Of a stretch of 64,000 bases of DNA, positions 53,625-63,909 are shown piece after piece (position 1 is the stretch's first letter; the number at the start of each line of letters is the position of its first letter). Both the position numbers and the translations under genes were made by a program. Origin of the DNA: Nostoc paludosum FACHB-159 (GTDB lineage Bacteria > Cyanobacteriota > Cyanobacteriia > Cyanobacteriales > Nostocaceae); NCBI RefSeq assembly GCF_014698835.1, contig NZ_JACJTU010000006.1:223183-287182 (forward strand), read 5' to 3'. The notes under the pieces were generated by a model. It made no database searches. It was not told the DNA's origin and was given only the letters and a program-made list of their open reading frames with translations.

Positions 53625-55141
53625 CGGTTTTTATTTTCGCCGTAAAACATAGGTTGATGTATAACATTTCTCTTTTGAGATTATTCTATTAAACAATAGT
53701 AAGGTTTTCTGATATATAAAATCTGTAACTTAATTAACTAAGACCTTTTGTGTTATATCCAAGTATGTTAAAAATTCAAAAATCAGAAAAATTTAAAATC
53801 AAAACAATATTCACTAAATCAGTATACCAATCATTGTAAACTCGCGATCGATTCTGACTTCTGAATGGCAGTTGCCATAATTCCCTTGACCAGAGCAACA
53901 GACTACCTCATAATGGATGCTAATTTCTGACACTAAATTCAGCAAAAGCAAGTTTTATTTGGCATGTCTTCAGGAAACTAGCTGCGATCGCTGCCCAAAA
54001 TTAAACTGTCTCTAGTACACCACCTGTAAAGTTAACTAGGTTAACAATATTAATTTTGATGAATGCCCACTTGACATTGATAATATTAATTCCCTTATCC
54101 TCCATGAGTACTATACTTATCACAGTTGCAAGCCTTTCCTGAGACTGAATTGGGCTTGTTATATCCTGAATTTAGGTAGTTTGGTAAGTCTTGAGACTAA
54201 ACTGCTAGCTGATAACCAATGCCTCAAAAACAATTAGTAATTAACAAACTGAAAAATATTGAACTGAAGATAGCAAGCAATGGCGGTATAAAGTAAAATA
54301 AAATACTTTATAGACCTCAAAACAATTGTAAATGAGTGAGCTGACAACCGTCGTCAGTCATTAGTGAGAGTTGCACACCGCTATTGTGTACCATAAGCCT
54401 GAGCAGTTTTACCCATCAGTTTGCTTGGACGAAGTAGATAAAGAAGTACTAGGTGTACTTAATTGGGAAATTTTAAAAAATCTTAAACCTCCTGAAATTA
54501 TTCGGATTATTGACTGTTGAGTTAGCAGTAGAACCGCAATTAACCCTTGCTCGTACAGGAGTTAGGAGTTATAATTTTTGCTCCTGCCCCTGTGCTTGCC
54601 ATCCCCCCAGCCCTCACTCGTGGCTTTGTACAAGGTAATAGCAAATAACTAAGGGATCATAGAAACTAAAAGCTGAATTTTGCACAAAAGTGAGCAATTT
54701 AGTATTCGTATCAATATTTCATCCTTTTTGTGCAACTCACCATATATCTTCAGCTAGATTTGTACTCTATCTAAATATAAAAAAATAGGATATTTATTAT
54801 TTCTATCGGTGGATGCAGAGTTGTCAAAAGATCATCTATCTTTGGTTTGGGAAAATAAAATATAGGTAAGAATTCGGCGCTCAATATGAGGCAGTGCGCC
54901 AAGAATGTTTATTGACTTGTACTCCTTCCCTGCGGAACGCTTCGGGAAAGGAGAACCCTCAGGGTAGCAACTGCCGTTGAAAAATCATAATTCAAAATGA
55001 ATGTAAATATGCTCCATATATTGATTCATTAAATATTATTGTGATTCTTGAACTATTTTGGCTCCTAAATTCTTAACAGAAAAAGTAATTACAAAAGGTA
55101 ATACTTTTAAAGATGCAAACAGTGTAACAGTGAGTGTAGCG
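53625..55141. other. Long intergenic region, mostly without genes
   Basis: About 1.5 kb between the divergent kinase operon and the NarL-type regulator. It is AT-rich, with several GCGATCGC-like sites and an interspersed repeat near 54920-54975. The only frame with protein character is the short one at 54371-54520. The NarL-type gene frame can be extended to a TTG at 55058, but the ATG at 55142 is preferred. Confidence 0.5.
54371..54520 (+). CDS. Possible small protein or gene fragment
   Basis: A 49-codon frame from TTG at 54371 reads HTAIVYHKPEQFYPSVC, then LDEVDKEVLGVLNWEILKNL and KPPEIIRIIDC before the stop. The composition is protein-like with amphipathic helix periodicity. The start codon is weak, no ribosome binding site is clear and I do not recognise the family. 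It could be the remains of a larger gene. Confidence 0.25.
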   Translation: MHTAIVYHKPEQFYPSVCLDEVDKEVLGVLNWEILKNLKPPEIIRIIDC

Positions 55142-55864
55142 ATGAGTGAAATTAGCATTATCTTAATTGAAGATCACGATTTAACGCGAATGGGACTACG
55201 GGCTGCATTACAGTCTCACAGTGCATTAAAAGTGATTGGCGAAGCTGCAAACGCTACTCAGGGATTAAAACTTTTAGAAACAGCAAAGCCAGATGTAGCC
55301 GTTGTCGATATTGGCTTGCCTGATATGGATGGCATTGAACTTACCCGTAAATTCAGACGCTACCAAGCTGAAACTGGGCAGACAGCAACCAAGATTCTCA
55401 TCCTCACAATGGATCATACAGAGGATGCTGTACTTGCGGCCTTTGCGGCAGGGGCAGATTCTTATTACATGAAAGAAACAAGTATCAGTAAATTAACTGA
55501 AGCTATACAAGCAACTTATGGTGGTAACTCTTGGATCGATCCCGCGATCGCCAATGTAGTATTACGGAAGATGCGCCAAGGAATTCCCGGAGAAACCCAA
55601 ACCTCTGACAAACCAAAAACTGTAAAAATCGAAGCCCTAGCCACAGAATACGAGCAAGTTTTGGAAACATACCCCTTGACTCAACGAGAATTAGAAATTT
55701 TAGAATTAATTGTCGCTGGGTGTAGCAACGGGCAAATTGCCGAAAAACTCTACATTACAGTTGGCACCGTCAAGACCCATGTTCGGAATATTCTCAATAA
55801 ACTCTGCGCTGATGACCGTACCCAAGCTGCCGTTAGGGCTTTGCGTTCTGGGTTGGTAGCGTGA
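55142..55864 (+). CDS. NarL/LuxR-type two-component response regulator
   Basis: The protein is 240 residues from the ATG of MSEISIILIEDHD. Residues 1-125 are a receiver domain (phosphoacceptor in PDVAVVDIGLPDMDG, ILILTMDHTED, DSYYMKETSI). Residues about 170-235 are a LuxR-type helix-turn-helix (LTQRELEILELIVAGCSNGQ, TVGTVKTHVRNIL). It is a DNA-binding transcription regulator in the cytoplasm. Its cognate kinase is not certain; the hybrid kinases at 51-53.6 kb are the nearest. A GC-skewed repeat starts directly after the stop codon. Confidence 0.9.
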   Translation: MSEISIILIEDHDLTRMGLRAALQSHSALKVIGEAANATQGLKLLETAKPDVAVVDIGLPDMDGIELTRKFRRYQAETGQTATKILILTMDHTEDAVLAAFAAGADSYYMKETSISKLTEAIQATYGGNSWIDPAIANVVLRKMRQGIPGETQTSDKPKTVKIEALATEYEQVLETYPLTQRELEILELIVAGCSNGQIAEKLYITVGTVKTHVRNILNKLCADDRTQAAVRALRSGLVA

Positions 55865-56105
55865 GGGGACTGGGGAGATGGGGAGATGGGGAAGTGGGGG
55901 GAGTGTGGGGAGAGAGGGGAGTGTGGGGAGAGAGGGGAGTGTGGGGAGTGTGGGAAGAGAGGGGAGTGTGGGGGGAAAGAGAATTAATGCTTCCCCATCC
56001 TCCCACACCTCCCACACCTCCCACACCTCCCACACCTCCCACACCTCCCACTGCTCCTACACCTCCCATACCTCCCACCCCTCCCACACTTGCCCCATGC
56101 CCCAT
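55862..56105. repeat. G-rich/C-rich inverted array of short tandem repeats
   Basis: The plus strand is G-rich to about 55980 (repeats of GGGGAGTGTGGGGAGAGA type), then C-rich from about 56000 with tandem CCTCCCACA 9-mers. The two halves are loosely complementary and can fold into a long hairpin between the convergent NarL-type and lipid-A-related genes. The 9-mer recurs at 63910-63990. Confidence 0.8.
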
Positions 56106-56117
56106 GCCCAATGCCCT

Positions 56118-57482
56118 TCATCCCAACCTTTGTTGTAAACATTGGGCAATGCGTAGTGCTGCACCTGGTTTTCCCATGCGCTGCACGCCATTTTCAGCAA
56201 TTATTTGCAAATTATCGGGATCTTTGAATAAAGACTGTACTATTTTTGCAACTTCCGCTGGCTGGTCAACTAAAGTCAAAGATGAGCCTAAGAGCCGACT
56301 TTGGGCTTGAGCGAAGCCAGGGTTATATTGAGGCCCTTTTCCGGGAATAGCGATCGCTGGTTTGCCTAAACCGATAAACTGTTCTGTAGCTGTACCCGCC
56401 ATCGCGATCGCCACATCTCCTAAATGCAAACAGTCATTATAAGCTTGTTGTGTTAACAGTAAATATGCATTTCTTTGCTTAAATGTCAAGAGATTTGGGT
56501 CGGGAATTGGGATAGGAGATTCTGATACAATTCGCCAGCCTTGGGATTGCACGCTTTGAGATAAGATATTACAGTCTAGACCAGGAGCGATCGCACCTAA
56601 AAACACCACCGTGCCAGAAGTGTGGAAAATGGAATTTCGCTGTTGAAAACTGGTTAGCAATGCAGACACAGCGATCGTAATTGTTTCCCAGTTGTTGTAC
56701 GCTTCTGGTGGACGGGAACCAGGCAAAAGAGTCACCACAAAAGGTCGAACTGTCTCCTGCTGGTGGCTAGCTAGACTATAAAATTGTGCGGAAGAAAAGG
56801 TTGGTTCTAGGCCATCCATCATTGGATTACCCAAACTTAAAGCTGGAATTGGCCATTGTTTTAATATTTCCGTCGTCAGCGCATCTCTGAGGAACACTGC
56901 TTTACAACGGCGACGGCTCATCAACCAACGTTCCCAAGGGTGATACACTGAACCAGAAAAGTTTTCCCAACTTATACCTTTGGATTTTTTTGGTAACAAT
57001 CCAGCTTCATCTCGGACATGATATTCCGATTTTGCTGTACCAACGAAAGCATAATTAGCACCACTCAAAGCTGCAAACAAGAGTGGTACAATATCTCCCA
57101 CAGCTAAAATTGCTCTGTTGTTACCTAATTTTTTTTGAGAACTTACCCAGCGGCGAATCGCTTTAATTTGGCTGAGGGTAAGTTGCAATAAACCACCGCG
57201 AACATCCCGCGCCAATTGGCGTCCATCCATATATATAAAGCCACCAGAAGGCATATTGTGTACTGAACCGATGAAGGGAATATCCAACTGTTCGTAAGCA
57301 CGTCCTTCACCCACCAGAGGTAAAGCAAATATTTCTGGTGGGTTTGGTTGTCGTTGGAGTTCTTGCAAAATTCGGACTGCAATTATATCTTCCCCATGTC
57401 CGTTACTTAATACAAGTAACCGCAAACCAGAACTTGCAGCTTGGGAATTAGAAGCTTGGGAGAACCTAGAAGCATTACTCAT
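56118..57482 (-). CDS. Lipid-A-disaccharide synthase-related protein (TIGR03492 type)
   Basis: The 454-residue protein begins with a Ser/Ala-rich stretch and then [20 protein letters not shown], the characteristic opening of this cyanobacterial/plastid family. Further marks are [57 protein letters not shown] and [20 protein letters not shown], which form a GT-B-like fold with the C-terminal donor-site Glu. The family resembles LpxB but is distinct, and its product is not known. Typical length. Confidence 0.88.
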   Translation of the reverse strand: MSNASRFSQASNSQAASSGLRLLVLSNGHGEDIIAVRILQELQRQPNPPEIFALPLVGEGRAYEQLDIPFIGSVHNMPSGGFIYMDGRQLARDVRGGLLQLTLSQIKAIRRWVSSQKKLGNNRAILAVGDIVPLLFAALSGANYAFVGTAKSEYHVRDEAGLLPKKSKGISWENFSGSVYHPWERWLMSRRRCKAVFLRDALTTEILKQWPIPALSLGNPMMDGLEPTFSSAQFYSLASHQQETVRPFVVTLLPGSRPPEAYNNWETITIAVSALLTSFQQRNSIFHTSGTVVFLGAIAPGLDCNILSQSVQSQGWRIVSESPIPIPDPNLLTFKQRNAYLLLTQQAYNDCLHLGDVAIAMAGTATEQFIGLGKPAIAIPGKGPQYNPGFAQAQSRLLGSSLTLVDQPAEVAKIVQSLFKDPDNLQIIAENGVQRMGKPGAALRIAQCLQQRLG

Positions 57483-57488
57483 AAAATT

Positions 57489-57558
57489 TTAGAAGGCAAA
57501 AGGCAGAAGGCAGAAGGCAGGAGGCAGAAGGCAGAAGGCAGGAGGCAGAAGGCAGAAG
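57489..57558. repeat. GGCAGAA heptamer tandem repeat
   Basis: About nine tandem copies of GGCAGAA with GGCAGGA variants lie directly upstream of the lipid-A-related gene start. The rest of the 57559-58223 spacer holds an ACGCAAAGGTACGCGGAG interspersed repeat near 57788 and AT-rich sequence with no gene. The same heptamer appears at 63161-63193. Confidence 0.8.
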
Positions 57559-58223
57559 GGAAAAGCCAGTTTTGATCGGGGTTTTAAAGTTTTGTATTTT
57601 ACATTTAATTATGTCTACCTACTTAGTTAGTACTGTGAGTAGCAAGTAATGTTGATATCATGCCGTAAATTTGATTTTTATGATTATGCAATTTACCGAT
57701 TAATACCTAGCCAATCTAATAGTTTTTCAGCATATCAGGAATTTATAGCGTTTTTTTTGGGAAGGTGCGCCAAATCTTAGGTTTTTTTCAACGCAAAGGT
57801 ACGCGGAGATTAACGCAAAGGTTCGCAGAGGTTTTTTAAAGATTATTCGCTATGTCCCAGAATAATTGGGCGCATTTTTATAGAGAATTGGTATTAGATA
57901 AAAAGTATTTTTAAATAAAAAACATTCAATATTTTTCAACTAACTTTCGTAGTGCTGATAATATCCAAGGCAAGATAGCAAAGCTGCTGTGAAACAAAAA
58001 ATCGAAATTAACTGTCTATGTGGGTAAGAGGCATCAATAGGGAATTTAGCAAAGTAGTTTGGAAGTTAGGATGATCCTTACTACTTTACTTTCCTTTAGC
58101 TAACACTAAATTTCCAAAGGATGGATTGTTTGAAATTTCTCAAAAAGTCTTTTATTCAAGACTTATAATCCGAAATCTCAAATCCAAAATTCGTATAAAT
58201 CATTATTAATTAAGTTAGATATT

Positions 58224-60317
58224 ATGAAAATTTCTACGACTGCAATTTTTACTTTAGCAACTTTGACTGCTGGCAATGTTACCCAGCAAGCGACGGCTGC
58301 ATCTGCTAAAACCGTTACACCAACTGCAAAAGCCGATAACTTGGTCGTGCCAGTAATTGAAGAAACTCCCGCACGGGTAGAAACAATTGCTTCTCCAGAA
58401 ACTATAGTCGCACAACAATTTTCCCAAAATCCCCTGCCAGTAACAACAACTGGAAACAAAAATTCTCCGGTAATCTTAAAACCAGCAGCTACGTTAATAC
58501 AAAACCAAAAAGATAAAGATAATTCGTCTGTAACACCTCCTCTCATTCCCTCATCTCCCTCTCCCCAAAAGCCTGCTACTAACAATGATTTGGTAGTCAC
58601 AGCGACAAATGTACAGATAGTGGGAGCTAATCAAGAATTGCAAGAAATCCTTCGCAAAGTGATTAAAACTCAGATTGGTGGAGAAACTAGTCAAAGTCAG
58701 TTACAAAAAGATGTCGCAGCAATTTTGGATACAGGTTTATTTAGCAATGCTACTGTAAATAGCCAAAGTACATCTGCTGGATTGAATGTAGTTTATCAGG
58801 TGCAACCGGTAATAGTGCGATCGCTACAATTATCCGGTGCAAAAGCCCTGACTTACCAAGTAGCACAAGAACGTTTGCAATCTCAAATTGGCACCGCTAT
58901 TAGTCCGGCTGGACTCCAGCAAGCAGTGGCACAAATTAACAAGTGGTATGCTGACAACGGTTATAACTTGGCACGGGTGCTATCAATTAAACCCAGTCCT
59001 CAAGGAATTTTGACTGTGAATGTTGCTGAAGGCTTGGTGGGTGATATTAAATTTCGCTTTGTTAGTGAGGATGGTAAAACCGTAGATAGTAAAGGTAATC
59101 CTGTGGGAGGACGCACCAAACCAGATTTTCTCCAACAGCAACTCAAGCTAAAACCCGGTCAAATTTTCCAAGAAAATGTAGTTAAACAAGATATACAACA
59201 GCTATATGCCACAGGCTTATTTCAGAGTGTAAATGTTGCTTTGGAAGGAGACGCGACAAAAGTTGATGTTGTCTATCAACTCAAAGAAACTGGGGCGCGT
59301 GGTGTTAACTTGGGTGGTAGTTACAACGCCGAGCAAGGATTAATAGGTACAATCAGCTATCAAGACCGGAATGTCGGCGGTGTTAACGATACTTTAGCGT
59401 TGAATGTTGGGGTAAGTAGCCGGGACTTACAGTTTAATACCAAATTTATCAGTCCCTATCGAGTAACTAACCCCGATCGCTTAGGTTACACTGTAAATGT
59501 TTTCCGTAATCGGGAAGTTTCTGAAACCTTTGATGATGAGATTCGCTTAGCTAACGGCGATAAAGTCCAAGAAGGTCATATTGGTGGTGGTATCAGCTTC
59601 CAGCAACCAATTGAAGGCTGGAATACCTCATTAGGAGTCAATTATAACCGCACTAGTATCCGCGATCGCCAAGGTAATGTTACCCCAACCGACGCTCAAG
59701 GCAATCCTTTATCTTTCAGCGGTACGGGTGTAGATGACCTCACCACCGTATCCTTCACCGCCACCAAAGACCAGCGAGATAACCCCATCAACCCCACTAA
59801 AGGTTCCGTTTTGAGTCTGAGTACAGAACAATCTGTGCCCATTGGTCAAGGTAATATCTCTCTCAATCGCCTCAAAGCCAACTACAGCCAATATTTACCA
59901 GTTCAAATATTTAGCAGCAAACAGCCACAAGTATTTGCAGTTAACGTCCAAGCTGGTACCGTCATTGGCGATTTACCGCCCTATGAAACCTTTAACTTGG
60001 GTGGTTCCAACTCAGTGCGCGGTTACGATTCCGGAGAAGTTGGGAATGGTCGCAGTTATGTCTTAGCTTCGGCGGAATATCGCTTCCCGGTTTTACCAAT
60101 TGTCGGCGGTGTCTTGTTTGCCGACTTTGCTTCCGACTTGGGTTCCGGTGATACTGTATTGGGAAACCCAGCCGGTGTGCGAGACAAACCAGGTTTTGGT
60201 TATGGTTATGGTGCTGGAGTGCGAATCGATTCGCCCTTAGGCTTAATTCGGGCTGATTATGGTTTTAATGACCAGGGAGAAAGCCAATTACATTTAGGTA
60301 TAGGGCAGCGGTTTTAA
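58224..60317 (+). CDS. Omp85 / BamA family outer membrane protein
   Basis: The 697-residue protein has an N-terminal signal peptide (MKISTTAIFTLATLTAGNVT), then a Pro/Ser-rich linker of about 100 residues as in cyanobacterial Omp85. Three POTRA domains follow (about 130-355; VRSLQLSGAKALTYQVAQER, YADNGYNLARVLSI, GQIFQENVVKQDIQQLYATG). A 16-strand barrel occupies about 370-697, with the family motif VRGYDSGEVGNGRSY and a C-terminal Phe in HLGIGQRF. It inserts outer membrane proteins. The three-POTRA count and linker are typical of the cyanobacterial form. Confidence 0.9.
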   Translation: MKISTTAIFTLATLTAGNVTQQATAASAKTVTPTAKADNLVVPVIEETPARVETIASPETIVAQQFSQNPLPVTTTGNKNSPVILKPAATLIQNQKDKDNSSVTPPLIPSSPSPQKPATNNDLVVTATNVQIVGANQELQEILRKVIKTQIGGETSQSQLQKDVAAILDTGLFSNATVNSQSTSAGLNVVYQVQPVIVRSLQLSGAKALTYQVAQERLQSQIGTAISPAGLQQAVAQINKWYADNGYNLARVLSIKPSPQGILTVNVAEGLVGDIKFRFVSEDGKTVDSKGNPVGGRTKPDFLQQQLKLKPGQIFQENVVKQDIQQLYATGLFQSVNVALEGDATKVDVVYQLKETGARGVNLGGSYNAEQGLIGTISYQDRNVGGVNDTLALNVGVSSRDLQFNTKFISPYRVTNPDRLGYTVNVFRNREVSETFDDEIRLANGDKVQEGHIGGGISFQQPIEGWNTSLGVNYNRTSIRDRQGNVTPTDAQGNPLSFSGTGVDDLTTVSFTATKDQRDNPINPTKGSVLSLSTEQSVPIGQGNISLNRLKANYSQYLPVQIFSSKQPQVFAVNVQAGTVIGDLPPYETFNLGGSNSVRGYDSGEVGNGRSYVLASAEYRFPVLPIVGGVLFADFASDLGSGDTVLGNPAGVRDKPGFGYGYGAGVRIDSPLGLIRADYGFNDQGESQLHLGIGQRF

Positions 60318-60670
60318 ATGGCAAATAGGCAATAGGTAATAGGCAACAGTGTCTTAGCTTTAACACGAGAGTCAATGAGGATGGGTCACTGGTCGCTTAA
60401 AGATAGCTGGACAAATTTTTCAGCAAATCTCAAACTCATTAAATATAGGACTCATATTTGATTGCGCGAAAAAAAACTCAATACACTTAATCTTCTAGAA
60501 TCCTATTGCCTATCTACGCATTACCTCATCGCATATTCAAGTAATACATGATTTGATAACTTCCCAGAGCGATCGCCTTTGCCAAAGTCAAGTAAAGTTA
60601 TCTGTGGTGCGATCGCTTCACACTGTTCACTTCACCAATTAAACTTTTACTACACCGCTTTTGACTTAAG

Positions 60671-60865
60671 CGAAGCCGCTATTGTTTCGACGAAAGCCAC
60701 TATTGTCTTGAAGATAGCCGCTATTAGTTTTGAGGATAGCCGCTATTGTTTTGAGGAAAGCCGCTAATATTTCGAGGAAAGCCGCTAATGTTTCGAGGAA
60801 AGTCGCTATTGTTTTGAGGAAAGTCGCTATTGTTTCGAGGATAGCCGCTATTGACCTGAGGAAAG
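60671..60865. repeat. 21-bp tandem repeat array
   Basis: Nine to ten copies of a unit like GCCGCTATTGTTTCGAGGAAA occur at 21-base spacing (one of 22). The unit is a multiple of three, so several frames stay open across it. The rest of the 60318-61045 spacer between Omp85 and the convergent phosphatase gene is AT-rich without a gene. Confidence 0.85.
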
Positions 60866-61045
60866 CGAATAGAATTTGCTGCTACACAAACGAAGTCCGC
60901 AGTTCGACAAGCCCAGTGACCACCTGCGCGGACTAACGGAAAATTAAGGTTTTGAACCCACGGAGGTGGGTTTTGTGTGTGTAAACGCGGTTTATAACCG
61001 CCTGTTTCGCTAACACCCCATACCCAACGCCCCATGCCCAATGCC

Positions 61046-63040
61046 CTATTTCTTACCTGGACACACTTGCTGTACTCTTGCAGGAAGTTGCCGACACACT
61101 TGCCCAAACCCTTGAGGATTAATTTGCCACCAAGCAAATAATCCTATACCTGTACCCCCGGCAAGCAACGCCAACACTCCCCCCAGCATTAGCAAACGTT
61201 TACGCAAACGAGGTTTTTCGATTAAAGTTGGTGGAATTTCTGGGGTTGTAGGGGTTGTGACTGGTTCCTCTGGAATATCTAAATCTAAATCCAAGTCTAG
61301 TGATTCTTCGGAACTTTCTGTTAAAGAAATTGGTTCTTCTAGTTCTGGTAATTCTTCTGGTTCTACTAGTTGTTCTATTTCTGGTTCTACAATTTCAACT
61401 GGCGGCGTCGGAGTAACGGGTGGTACATATTCTGGAGAAACACGGCAATAAGTCAGAACAACCGAAATATTATCACGCCCATTTTTTTCATTTGCCAGGT
61501 TAATCCAATTGCTGACAGCATCTTCAAGTGTCACTTCACCCGCGAATACAGGTTTTATATAATCTTGCCAATATTGTTCTACCCAATTGCGATCGCTTAA
61601 ACCATCAGAACACAGCAACAATATACCATCTTCTTCCAGAATGAAACGCCCAACCGTCAGACGCAAAGATTCTGAATCTCTTGTTCCCAAAGCTTGAGTT
61701 AAGGCAGTAGCATCTGGTCTTAAAAGTGCCTGGCGATACAAGCTTTTTGCAAAACGTACTTCCCGCGCCGCTACATCATCATCTATTGTTAATAGCTGAC
61801 AATAATTTGGAGTAATCCAATAGGCACGGCTATCACCAACATGAGCTAAGTATAGTTCATGACTGTTGTTTGATTGCCACCCAGAAATAGTTTCAATTCG
61901 TTGGGGAACTTGCACAGCCATGACAATAGTTGTCGCCATGCGTTCTCTGCCTTGGCGATTTTGCTCGTCATTGCGGGCAGAAATCACATTATTCGCTACT
62001 CGCAAGCTTGCTTCTAGTTGTTCTTGCAACAACTGTGGCGATACAAGTTGATTTTGGGCGGCTACCTCCGCTAACAAAACGCGAATTTGCAACTTGACAG
62101 ACTCCACTGCTAAGCGGCTAGCAACTTCACCGCCTTCATGTCCGCCAATACCATCGCAAACAATCGACAACTGAGGTAGTAAGCGATCGTCAAAGTCACT
62201 CAAAGCATTAGGATAACAAGTATCTTCATTTTGCGGCATTACTTTGCCAGTATCTGTAGAGCCTGCCACCTTGAGACTTAACGGCAACTCCGCCGCAGAT
62301 GCTAATAATAAATGATTGAGTTGAGTAGCGATCGCATCTAACTCCACCTGAGTTTCACACATCTGCTGGACTATATTCTGCAATTGTTTGGCTATAGATG
62401 TTTTTGCAGACGCTACCCAAGGCTGCCAACATAGTCCTAAATGTCGCAAACTCAGTTTCTCAACTGTTGGTTTTTGGTAAAGTTGCAACAGTCGCACACA
62501 CCAACCTTGGACTCTCAAATTATCCCGTACCAATAAACTGCGGCTAAGTCCCCATTCTGATAGAGGCGTCCAAAGTTGGAGAATTTGCCACAGCCAATAA
62601 ACTTGTCTTACCGCCGTTGCTTGCTCCCATGCCTCAGTAATACTGGGGTAAATATGTCCCGTTTCATCTATCGGCACATTTTCCAATAAGAGAATATCAC
62701 CTGCACCTTCCTCAACGCCACGAGCAAACCCATAAACCTGGGGTAAATGTAACCGTTCTTGATATAACCGTAAATAAGGAATTACTGCTTTTGGCAATTG
62801 CTCAGGGACATCTGGCAGCAGTCCTGGTTGACTATCTAGCCAAACTTGATATCTAATTACATCATATCTATTTGCTACCTTCGTACCTGGCGGTATTGTG
62901 GCGGACACCGAGCCAACAGCCCAGAGATAGCGGCGAACTAGGGGAGTTTGACAACTAGCACATACAGCATTTTCCTCAGGATTAATCGGGTCATTACACG
63001 TTGGATTTATACAATAAATTTTCGGCTGGATAGAAATCAT
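61046..63040 (-). CDS. PP2C-type protein phosphatase with zinc ribbon and C-terminal membrane anchor
   Basis: The protein is 664 residues from the ATG at 63040; a TTG at 63049 adds three residues. The N-terminus holds a four-Cys zinc ribbon (IYCINPTCNDP, AVCASCQTP). Residues about 40-240 look like a degraded protein kinase fold without catalytic motifs. The PP2C domain (about 260-510) has STDTGKVMPQNED, IVCDGIGGHEGGEVAS, LAHVGDSRAYW and LLLCSDGLSDRN plus NGRDNISVVL, giving a complete metal site. An acidic/Pro-rich linker and a single membrane helix (LLMLGGVLALLAGGTGIGL) close the protein. It dephosphorylates Ser/Thr residues; the target is unknown. The C-terminus is beyond the membrane. Confidence 0.87.
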   Translation of the reverse strand: MISIQPKIYCINPTCNDPINPEENAVCASCQTPLVRRYLWAVGSVSATIPPGTKVANRYDVIRYQVWLDSQPGLLPDVPEQLPKAVIPYLRLYQERLHLPQVYGFARGVEEGAGDILLLENVPIDETGHIYPSITEAWEQATAVRQVYWLWQILQLWTPLSEWGLSRSLLVRDNLRVQGWCVRLLQLYQKPTVEKLSLRHLGLCWQPWVASAKTSIAKQLQNIVQQMCETQVELDAIATQLNHLLLASAAELPLSLKVAGSTDTGKVMPQNEDTCYPNALSDFDDRLLPQLSIVCDGIGGHEGGEVASRLAVESVKLQIRVLLAEVAAQNQLVSPQLLQEQLEASLRVANNVISARNDEQNRQGRERMATTIVMAVQVPQRIETISGWQSNNSHELYLAHVGDSRAYWITPNYCQLLTIDDDVAAREVRFAKSLYRQALLRPDATALTQALGTRDSESLRLTVGRFILEEDGILLLCSDGLSDRNWVEQYWQDYIKPVFAGEVTLEDAVSNWINLANEKNGRDNISVVLTYCRVSPEYVPPVTPTPPVEIVEPEIEQLVEPEELPELEEPISLTESSEESLDLDLDLDIPEEPVTTPTTPEIPPTLIEKPRLRKRLLMLGGVLALLAGGTGIGLFAWWQINPQGFGQVCRQLPARVQQVCPGKK

Positions 63041-63160
63041 AAGAAACAAATCAACTCATGAATTTCGATTAAATTTAGCTGTCAACAACTTGAAGGCTAG
63101 AATAGACTGGACTTGTGTACCCCTGGCTACACCTTGTTACTGAAATTAATCAAATGTTCA

Positions 63161-63193
63161 GGAGGTAGGAGGCAGAAGGCAGAAGGCAGGAGG
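63161..63193. repeat. GGCAGAA/GGCAGGA heptamer tandem repeat
   Basis: About four copies in the spacer between the phosphatase and NfeD genes (63041-63456), which otherwise holds no gene. Same family as the array at 57489-57558. Confidence 0.7.
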
Positions 63194-63456
63194 GAGCAGG
63201 AACCCACCTTTAAAAAAGTGGGATTCAAATAAGGACACTTTATACTTTGCTGCAAGTAATGACAGTATAATTACTGCTTTTTACTCAGCCAGACCTAGAG
63301 CTAAAGTTTTAATTAGTACTCGTAACCTCCTGCCCCTGCCTTTTAACCCCTGCCTTTTTGGTAAAAAAACCAAATTTTGCTTTCCGTTAACAGCCTACGT
63401 CTGGGTGTATCTAATCGTATAAATGCATTTACGTCAATGTAGATTAGGATAGCGCT

Positions 63457-63891
63457 ATGCCAAGTTTTACTTTAATTTGGCTTCTTGCAGGAGCAGTTCT
63501 ATGTTTAACCGAACTGTTCTTACCATCAGCGTTCGTTGCTTTCATGATGGGAATTAGCGCTTTTATCGTAGCGCTGCTGTCTGGAGTCGGTCTAACAAGT
63601 GTATGGTTGCAAATTATAGTGTGGCTGTTGCTTTCCACAACACTAACTGTGCTTTCCCGTCGCTTTTTGCAACCGCGACGGCGCAAGTCAAAAATTCAAG
63701 ATGCAGTCATAGCTGAAACCCTAACAGAAATTCCACCTGGTAAAACAGGGCGAGTCCTGTACGAGGGAAACTCTTGGCAAGCGCGATGTGATGATGACAA
63801 ATTCAGCATAGCGCCCCATCAAAGAGTTTATGTAGTCAGAAGAGAAGGCACAACTTTGATTGTGATACCGGAAAATTTGTTGCATTCGTAA
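63457..63891 (+). CDS. NfeD family membrane protein
   Basis: The 144-residue protein has two to three membrane helices (FTLIWLLAGAVLCLTELF, AFVAFMMGISAFIVALLSGV, WLQIIVWLLLSTTLTVL), then a basic loop QPRRRKSK and a C-terminal OB-fold domain with GKTGRVLYEGNSWQARC. This is the short NfeD form, which usually acts with a stomatin/flotillin-like protein at membranes. The partner gene is expected just beyond the window end and is not seen. Between the gene and the window end lies only a 9-bp repeat array. Confidence 0.87.
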   Translation: MPSFTLIWLLAGAVLCLTELFLPSAFVAFMMGISAFIVALLSGVGLTSVWLQIIVWLLLSTTLTVLSRRFLQPRRRKSKIQDAVIAETLTEIPPGKTGRVLYEGNSWQARCDDDKFSIAPHQRVYVVRREGTTLIVIPENLLHS

Positions 63892-63909
63892 TGCGAGTGG
63901 GGTATCGGG

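Noticed and set aside
55706..56310. Several frames across the G-rich/C-rich repeat block
   Set aside because: Their translations are only repeats such as VWGERG, GGVGGV or PHTPHT.
58178..58600. A 140-codon minus-strand frame
   Set aside because: It is antisense to the signal peptide and linker of the Omp85 gene and has no family features.
60724..61137. Frames of 68 and 137 codons across the 21-bp repeats
   Set aside because: They arise because the repeat unit is a multiple of three. The minus-strand frame also runs into the phosphatase gene in the wrong frame.
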